Shown: piece by piece, positions 45,728 to 52,592 of the stretch
Layout of the letters: the number at the start of each line of letters is the position of its first letter
Position numbering within the stretch: position 1 is the first letter of the stretch
Translations under genes and position numbers: made by a program
Origin: Blakeslea trispora
Taxonomy: Eukaryota > Mucoromycota > Mucoromycetes > Mucorales > Choanephoraceae
Direction: 5' to 3'
Assembly (NCBI GenBank): GCA_025331445.1
Contig: JAIWNE010000163.1
Location: forward strand, 1 to 52,592
Length of the DNA: 52,592 bases
The notes under the pieces: generated by a model
Told to the model about the DNA's origin: nothing
Databases searched by the model: none
Seen by the model: the letters and a program-made list of their open reading frames with translations, nothing else

Positions 45728-47234
45728 CACTACACCCAAAAGGACGTCCACTGCTGCCAAATTTAGCGGTGGACGTCGGTTATTTGTACAGCAATTCGGC
45801 GTCCGCTGCACAAAAGTGATCGTAAAGTCCCACTGCAAGTCCACTGCAGGTCCACTGTTAGTTGGGACCCGACGATCACTGCTGTGGACTGGACAAATGA
45901 AATGCTTGCCATGTCCCCAGTGGATCATACAGAGCGTCCGTCTTGTTTACATTAGCTTTGTGATTGGATATCTTTTTCGAAGAATCTTTATTCAATTAGC
46001 CATTTTTATAAATATACTCAAAAATTCTCTATTTAATTGGCTTTACATTTGCTATTTTATTGAAATTGACATTTCTAATTGGATGATATGGACTTCTTTA
46101 CACAAATATACTTCTTTACGATTGGACTGTTTACAGTAAATATAGAGGATTAGAGGCTTAAAAAGTGACTTTTTATTATAGAAAAAACTTTTTTTTGATA
46201 GAAAATAATGGCTTCTTTACGGGGAAAATACTAGGGGATTAGGCAAATAAAAAAAAAGGCAATAATTCATTGATGTAGAGAATATGACCAGAAAAAAACC
46301 GATAGAACTGGCAAATTGCTTCGAGAAAAAGCGATAACAAGAGCGATCAGAGTACAGGAAAGAGCAATTCGAATTGAGACACAAACGCAACAGACAGACC
46401 ATAAAAGCAGATGGAGAGAGACAGCAATTTTACATATAAAAGACAGAAAACAAACCAAACAAGGAACAACCGGATTTGAACTAAAACAACACCATCATTA
46501 GTTAAAAGCGAAATAACACAAAAAAAATGTCAAATGTACTTACAGACAAGCCATGATTAAAGGCAATACGAAAGCCAGTTTACCGTGTCAAAGGAGCATA
46601 CCAGCATTTGAAAGCCTAAAAAGAAAGCAATAAGGTATACTGAAACCATAGATTCTGATATCTTACTTACATTTAAAAAAGCCATCAACAGGGTCCTTGT
46701 AAACAATATCATTATTAAGCACAACTAGGCTCTAAATGAAAGAAGTACGTGAATAAAAAGAATTACAACATAGATGTTTATGAATAATTACCTCAACTTA
46801 TACAACAAAGTAAACACATATCAATTAAAGACAAGGACTAAGTAGATGGAAGTAGATTATTAGTGGCTTGACCGAAGAAAAAAAAAAGAAAAAGACTTAC
46901 CTGTATACTTTAAAAAAGTAATAAAAAGAGAGAAAAAGAGAAAAGAAAGGAAAAAAGAAAAAATTTCAACTTATTGACAGCTTCCTATTTGGGTCTTGTC
47001 AACAACAAGAAAAAAGAGAGAGAGAAAAATATCACACTGACAGATTTATTATTGAATCACCGACACAAGAATAAAATATCCTGACTTTACTTAACCGCTA
47101 AAAAATCTATGAAAAGGACTAAGAGAGCGCTTCAAGTGCATTATAAGCATTCAGTAATATGCCCCTTTAATATAGCACAAACAGGCACCTCTTTTCTTTT
47201 TTTTGTGTCGAAAAAACGACATTAGACTGTCGAC

Positions 47235-47855
47235 ATGGGCACGTATGAGTACACTTTAAAAAATAAAAAATAAAGAGAAATAGCTCTATTCAATCTCAGC
47301 CAAATCATACACACTTTTTTTTCTCTCTCTTGAATTTATTTATTTTTTTATTACAAGTAGCCTCAACTCATAGTTTATTTATCTTGTTAAAAGCAGATGA
47401 GACTTAGCGAGCTTATGTCATTTCAGCAATGCAGTATATTGGACACAGACATTCCAAGCGTGGACTCTGGTTTGGAAATGCAACGAAAAGAGAGTAGCCA
47501 GGAAAGCTTTTAAGCTGCAAGTTGACTTCAATCTAAAAAAAAAATACCAGGCTGCTATTTTTTTCTTCTTCGGTACTAAGCTTGGTCCTCATCATATATG
47601 CCAAGCAAAAGGTAAGTTACATTGCCGTGTTATGAATCAGCTATACCCTTTCTTTTTTTTTGTTTCGACAAGAAGTGGATTGCTTTATGAACGAGAAGCT
47701 CTTTTTATGAATGAAAACATCTTTACGCAATAAACAACGACTGCTTACGAGTTATTTTATGGATCACACCTTTATTTATTTTTGTCTCAGTACATGAAAG
47801 GAAAGAATGTGGGTTTTGGTACAAAATGAGCATATACAAGAGGAAAAAGATGTAA
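47235..47855 (+). pseudogene. Plus-strand spliced gene of short elements, S4 copy (best 5' part)
   Basis: Exon 1 47235-47242 (ATGGGCAC, donor GTATGA), exon 2 47427-47611, exon 3 47673-47855. Phases fit exactly: ATG GGC AC joins C AAT to give MGTNAVYWTQTFQAWTLVWK, CNEKRVARKAFKLQVDFN, and on to GTKLGPHHICQAK across 61 open codons. Exon 3 opens with EVDCFMNEKLF but has lost one base, giving TGA; S2 keeps the full frame of this exon. The whole would be about 125 residues, Trp- and Lys-rich at the start, with one hydrophobic segment. It takes the place of gene 1 in the layout (plus strand, convergent with a minus-strand frame). No known domain. Exon 1 is inferred. Confidence 0.45.
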
Positions 47856-47879
47856 ATGGACTGTTGCAAGTACTTATTT

Positions 47880-48440
47880 CTTATATTTTGACCTGTTAAG
47901 CTTGCAGAAATGGAACAGAAGAAAAGGGGATTTAAAGTGCAGGCTTACCTTGAACGCACTACTGGGTAATTGGGACATGAGACCGAGATGAGTTTGCATG
48001 TTCTTCACAAGACTCTTTTTTTTTGCTTTTAATTTTACAAGTTGTCTTTTCTTCAAAGGTTTTTTTTAGTATGTTTATCTTAGTGCATTTATTTCAATGT
48101 GTTTATCTCAGTGTCTTCTGCTTTAGATGCTTTATTTAAATGTCTTTTTTCTTCAAGTTTTTTGGCATTTAATTTTTGAGTGTCTCTTTTTTTCACTGCT
48201 TTAAGTTTTTTATTTCCCATTTTTAAAAGATTTTCCCAATTATTTTGTGAGTCTTATTCTCAATTTTTAAATTTCTCGTTTCCGAAAGTATTTTCCAATT
48301 TTTTAAGCAGTGATTTTTTAGGTCTTTGTATTTTTTGAAGAAAAAATGACAAGACATTTCAAACTCCTCAGCATTAAGGAAATCAGTTGCTGTAAAATCT
48401 CAAGCAGAGAAAAATCACTGCCAAAAAATTCAAAGAGCGA
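47880..48440 (-). pseudogene. Lysine-rich minus-strand frame at the right of S4
   Basis: Pieces recur in all four short elements: FLNAEEFEMSCHFFFKKYKD (best in S2 at about 22120-22190), KNHCLKNWKILSET, KKLKAVKKRDTQKLNAKKLE, and MSQLPSSAFK followed by donor GTAAGC and a short last exon VKI-stop. The stop lies about 25 bp from the stop of the plus-strand gene, so the two are convergent as gene 1 and gene 2 are in the long elements. No transposase motif remains. Start and exon structure are unresolved. Confidence 0.3.
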
Positions 48441-48671
48441 AATTTCTTTAAGCAGTGAAATGATAGAAGAAATGTAAATGGTAATAACTTTATGAAAATA
48501 CATCCAATTTTAATTTTGTAAAAAGTTTTGGAAGGCTAAAAATACATCTAAATATCTGCCAAAAAAACAGCAACTTTCATAGTCAAAATCAAAAGTTGGT
48601 AATTTGACAGCGACGGACGCCCAGTCCAACCCGGGTGTCCACTGTACAGCGGACCGGCATTTGGTGTAGTG

Positions 48672-49021
48672 CAGGAGTTGAATTATATTGCACTTAAGCC
48701 TATACAAGACTGATAACAAGAAAAGTGCCTAGCTAGCTCAGGTAAAAGATTTCTTTTTTATTTACAAAACAATTATATGGGCTACTCAATGGAGCATAAT
48801 GCCAAATTGCATGAACTAATCCAAAAAATAGAGGCGAAACAGAAAGAAAAACCCCACAGAAAACGAACAAAAAGGGAAAAAAGACAAGAGGAAAGAGATG
48901 TAGAAAAGAAAAAATTACTCGAATAAAGCTTGCAATCAAAGGCATGACCAACGGCTGGGAACTTTGATAATTACTTACCACCGTGGCAGCGCAGTGAAAA
49001 GACAGAGCAGTATTCTTTCAT
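48672..49021 (-). other. LINE 3' region next to S4
   Basis: Between S4 and the LINE stop codon. AT-rich, with TTTCTTTTTTATTTAC at 48752-48767, which on the minus strand could be a remnant of the LINE poly-A tail. No gene. Confidence 0.35.
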
Positions 49022-52000
49022 TTATGGAGAGGGAGAGCAGAACCAACGATCACCAGGATCGGGGATGAAGGGGATTGTGGCCAACGGATGGCGCAAGCAA
49101 TCTATGCTGTGAAGCAGTTGGAGAAGAGCATACCAATATGGCGGAGGATTAGAGGTAGCTTTTGAAGGAAGGGAATTGAGGGGGAAATCAATGATGTGCA
49201 CACCAGGAGGAGGACGGGGCAAAGCATCAAGGAGGGAAGGATCAATTGCACGACATGTCAGAAGGTGATCACGAGAGAGGTACTGGCCAGAGGCACAAGG
49301 ACACTCTTCTCGGAGGTTGATGAATCGACCTAAACGCCAACGAACCAAAAGGCTACGTTGAACGCGAGACATGGGCAGGTAGAGGATGGGGTCAGGCTTG
49401 AAGGTACAAGGTCGGCAGGCACGGAGAAGGACATGTCGGTTAAGACGGGCACTGCGTTCCATTTTCTTGTTGAAGATTTCCTGCCAGTAGTCCTGGAAAT
49501 GAACACGAAGTTCAACGTCAGAGACGGGTGGGGGCGAAGGAAGAGAGAGAAAAAGAGGGTTGTGTTGTAGGCCTTTGACCAAACGAGGATAGCGGAGCGA
49601 ATCGCGCAAAAGGAGAAGGAGACAATCATCAGGAAGATACTGAGATCGGAGAGCGTATTTGTAACAAGAACATTGTGGCGATGATTCATGCTGGGGATAC
49701 ATGTGAGGTGCATAGCAACCTGGAACCATGATCCACCGACGAACATGCTCACAAGTCTGTTTTGAAGTTTGTCAAGCTGATCCATTTCTTGGGCAGAAAA
49801 ACGAGATATGGCTAGGCCATACTCAATTTTTGGACGCACAAAACAGGTGTAGAGGCGAGAGCAGAGAAGGAGAGAAAAGCCATTGCGATGGACGCCGACA
49901 GAGGTAAGGAGAGCCATGGTTTTAATAGCGGAGGCAGATCGATGAGACAAAATGCTCGCACTATGTATACCAGAGGACCGGAAAGGAACACCAAGGTAGA
50001 TGAACTCATCCACAAGTGGAAGAGGTTGGTTGTAGAGGGTCAGACGTGGGCCATCGTCCGTGGCGTTGATAACAGCACACTTGGAAGGACTCCACCGATA
50101 CCCGAGAGAGAAGGAATGATCACCAGCAAGATCCAGCATACGCTGTACTTGCGATCGCGAACCGAAGATAGCTACATCATCTGCAAAAAGCAGACAATTA
50201 ATAGCCAGAGGCTCATTTGTGCCAGGAAGACATACCGAAGTAGTATCGACCGAAGCGACAGAGCGAAGGAGAGAAGGCAGCGAGTTGATGTACACAGAGT
50301 ACAGAAGAGGTGAGAGCACGGATCCTTGAAGGACACCAGTAGCAGGCGCAAAGGGAGCAGAGGTATGGTTAGCAATCAGCACCGAGACCTGTACTTCATC
50401 AAATAAATTGATGAGAGTAGCAAGAATCGGGCGAGGCAACGTAGAGGTAGAAAGAGCATCCCAGATAACACGTCTGTCGACGGTATCGTATGCAGCCTTG
50501 ATGTCAAGAAACGCAACAACAGGACGGTGCTTGTGAGAGAGAAAGTAGTCATGCATCAAGTCATGCAAGCAGAGGGCTTGATCCAGAGGACTACGTTGAG
50601 CACGAAAGCCACCTTGGGCCACGTCAAGTTGAGGCGAGTGGCCCTCGAGACAACCAGAAATGGAAAACTCAAAGAGTTTACGCATAACAGAAGTCAGCGA
50701 GATAGGTCGATAATTTGCTGGGTCAGCAGGATCATTCTTCTTGTGTATTGGAAATACACTAGCAGTGCGCCAGAGCAAAGGAGTATAACCCCATTGGCAA
50801 CAAAGCTGAAAGAGAGAAGAGAGCACTGGAGAGACTACACTGGCAACGGCCTTCAGCATTTCTGCTTTCAGGTGATCGCTACCAGGAGCCTTCCTTGTAG
50901 GTAGACGGCGGATATGATCCATGATTGCATCAACAGCGAAATTCTCCTTATCAGAGTCAGACAACGTAAACGGAGCTGAACTACTGAAAGAGGGAGTAGG
51001 TGGGGGACGAGAAGCGGAGGGGAGGAGAGAGCCACTATAGACAGAGGCTAGATGATCGGCCATAACAGATACGGCTGCTTGAGGACCATCAGCATGACTA
51101 AAGGACGAGGAGCAGTCACGGCGACGTTTAATACGCGCAAGAGTAGAAATAGCTTTTTTAAAGTCTTTTTCTAAAGAATCACAAAAGTTCTTCCAAGAGA
51201 GACGTTTAGCAGCGGAGATGAGGCGGCGAAAGTGACGATGAGCATCTTTATGTTGATTCCACCAGAAGGCTTTGTCAACACCAATAGCATGACGCCAACG
51301 ACCAAAACACTGATCACGCTTTTTTGCAGCAGTTTCTATTTCTTCTGTCCAGTACTTTTTCCACCAACGACCAGGACCATTGACCTTCACACCTATCGAA
51401 CCATCCAAAGCTACGTAGAAGCACTCATTAAGAGTGGCATTCAGCGCATCAATATCAGGCCGAGTCAGTGGTGGGTCAGAAACCAGGGAATCCAGATTCA
51501 GAGACAGACCAGAGACCAAGGAAGCAAACTTACTTCTAAAGAGAGCTAAGGGTTCCAACTCACTTAAACTGAGAGGTTCCATAGTCTTCTAGGAGCAAGA
51601 GTGCCGTCAGAGTTACCCCCGATCCCAAAGGTGGAACATAGTCAAACGACAGAGTCATTAGCCTATGGTCCGAACCTAGTGACAGATCAGTTTCTACAGT
51701 TAGACTGAGATGAGTCATATTCCATGAGGAGATATTCGTCAGAAAAAATCGATGATACTGCTATGTTCAGCTTCCTGCCGAAAAGTACTAAACGTAGCAA
51801 CACCATATGCCAGAGAAGCATTCAATACTTCAAGTGAGCGTTGTTCACAAAGAGTTTGCAAACGAACACCACGAGGAGTAGTTCTTGAATCGCCAGTGAG
51901 AGAGCCCATTCTTGCATTGAAATCACCACAAATGATAGTGTCTGAATGAAGGGGATTTGCTTGAGAGAGGATATCACCAGATCGTCAGAGATACTGGGTG

Positions 52001-52340
52001 GAAAATATACACAATGCACATTGACTGCACCTATTTTCAAGGATAAAGGTATATGCATTGAGGGAGGGAAGTTGAGAGATGGTATGAGGACAGTGGGGGA
52101 AATGAGAGCAGTAATTCCACCTTGGCCACGGTTGTTAGCACCAACTACCTTTGATCCATACAAATGGTACTGAGACCAATTGACAGGAAGATAGCCGGCT
52201 GTGAGCCAGGTTTCAGTTACAAAGAGAATATCAGAATGAGCGGAATGGGAGAGTACATCATGGACAGTAGATTGACTAAGGCCATTTGCATTAAAGAGAC
52301 TTAAATAAAAGGAATGTGAGGGGGATGATGATGGACTCAT
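49022..52340 (-). pseudogene. LINE ORF2: AP endonuclease, reverse transcriptase and zinc knuckle, frameshifted
   Basis: Non-LTR retrotransposon polyprotein read on the minus strand from MSPSSSPSHSFYLSLFNANG (52340). Endonuclease blocks: LSLFNANGLS, ILFVTETWL, VHCVYFPPS, then after a frameshift near 51970 CGDFNARMGSLTGDS, another near 51747 and GSDHRLMTLSFDY. The reverse transcriptase frame (51582-49330) has RKAPGSDHLKAEML, NYRPISLTSVMRKLFE, VVAFLDIKAAYDTVDRRVIW, GVLQGSVLSPLLYSVYIN and the catalytic LLFADDVAIFG. A shift near 49690 leads to the last part (ends at 49022) with CPCASGQYLSRDHLLTC, a CCHC-type knuckle. At least four frameshifts make it inactive. Base composition is more GC-rich than the CACTA elements. 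Confidence 0.9.
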
Positions 52341-52592
52341 TAAAGTTCCATATCAGAGCCAACGTCAGAGTCAACCTGAGGTTCAGTGCGGAAAGCAAAC
52401 TGAGAGGAGGAGGAAGAGGTCTTTGGAAGCCTAGCTTCAGCAGCAGCGACGCACATCTTGACATCATCGTCATCAATCCAGCCCCACTCCAAGAAAGAGC
52501 GAGCAACAGGAGAAACAACGAGAGGACGGAGGAAAGAGAGAGTAGAGATGGCACGATCACGTACCAACTCGAGCATTTGTTGTTCTCTTTCA
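52340..52592 (-). CDS. LINE ORF1, C-terminal end (partial)
   Basis: Open frame entering from the right window edge: VRDRAISTLSFLRPLVVSPV, EWGWIDDDDVKMCVAAAEAR, PKTSSSSSQ and ending DSDVGSDMEL. Its TAA (52342-52340) overlaps the ORF2 ATG (52340-52338) as TAATG, an arrangement used for termination-reinitiation. Most of ORF1 lies outside the window; no zinc-knuckle motif is seen in this part. Confidence 0.6.
   Translation of the reverse strand, partial: EREQQMLELVRDRAISTLSFLRPLVVSPVARSFLEWGWIDDDDVKMCVAAAEARLPKTSSSSSQFAFRTEPQVDSDVGSDMEL

Larger units (their letters stand above)
45728..48671 (+). mobile_element. Short CACTA element S4 (2944 bp), CAG duplications
   Basis: Starts CACTACACCCAAAAGG and ends CGGCATTTGGTGTAGTG, flanked by CAG (45725-45727, 48672-48674). 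It is the closest relative of S1, with the same left and right subterminal motifs (GTCCACTGC; GTCCACTGTACAGCGG). Carries a gene 4 homologue on the minus strand (about 46435-46800), the plus-strand spliced gene, and a lysine-rich minus-strand frame at the right. Confidence 0.95.

Noticed and set aside
47397..47507. Plus-strand ORF of 36 codons (MRLSELMSFQQ...) at the exon 2 region of S1 and S4
   Set aside because: Conserved in sequence, but the overlapping frame that splices from ATGGGCAC and continues for 61 codons explains the same DNA better; codon use cannot separate them here.
49888..50313. Plus-strand ORFs inside the LINE
   Set aside because: Antisense to the reverse transcriptase frame, which has clear catalytic motifs.

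Overview
The window is a transposon graveyard from an AT-rich fungal genome. Short introns with GTAAGT-type donors and the particular repeat families suggest an early-diverging fungus of the Mucoromycota type (an inference, no marker gene is present). I see no convincing host housekeeping gene, no tRNA, no rRNA and no CRISPR array. Nearly every kilobase can be assigned to a mobile element or its remains.

The dominant theme is a family of CACTA-type (CMC/EnSpm) DNA transposons with ends CACTACA...TGTAGTG. Four long elements are present: D (1-2797, partial, reversed), A (about 13432-19586, left end lost), B (22862-30804, complete) and C (31891-40118, complete, flanked by CAG/CAG). They share a gene layout: a four-exon coiled-coil gene (gene 1), facing it a Tnp2/Plavaka-like transposase gene (gene 2), in A and B a separate gene for the transposase C-terminal domain (gene 3, fused to gene 2 in C), and near the gene-1-side terminus a tiny multi-exon gene on the opposite strand (gene 4). 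Four short relatives of 2.9-3.0 kb (S1 2802-5725, S2 19590-22469, S3 40122-43104, S4 45728-48671) lack the transposase but carry remnants of small spliced genes, and a 2.16-kb element (43108-45266) is an internally deleted derivative of A. A further left end (F, 5728-6799) is cut by a Tc1 insertion.

The elements sit end to end: C, S3 and the A-derivative are separated by exactly one CAG each, as expected if each landed in the target duplication of the previous one. Each lineage has its own subterminal repeat motif, as CACTA elements do for their TnpA-type binding protein; gene 1 is the candidate for that protein.

Other elements: a 381-bp solo LTR with AGCTA duplications inside gene 1 of D; an apparently intact Tc1 (DD34E) element with 218-bp inverted repeats at 6800-8444; a dead Tc1-like transposase at 12194-13261; remnants of a Ty3/Gypsy integrase and another decayed ORF at 9.4-10.9 kb; and a LINE (ORF1 end, AP endonuclease, reverse transcriptase, zinc knuckle) on the minus strand from 49022 to the window edge, broken by frameshifts.

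Most transposase genes are broken by frameshifts or by TGG-to-stop changes. Gene 1 of A and C, gene 3 of B and the first Tc1 transposase read through without interruption.
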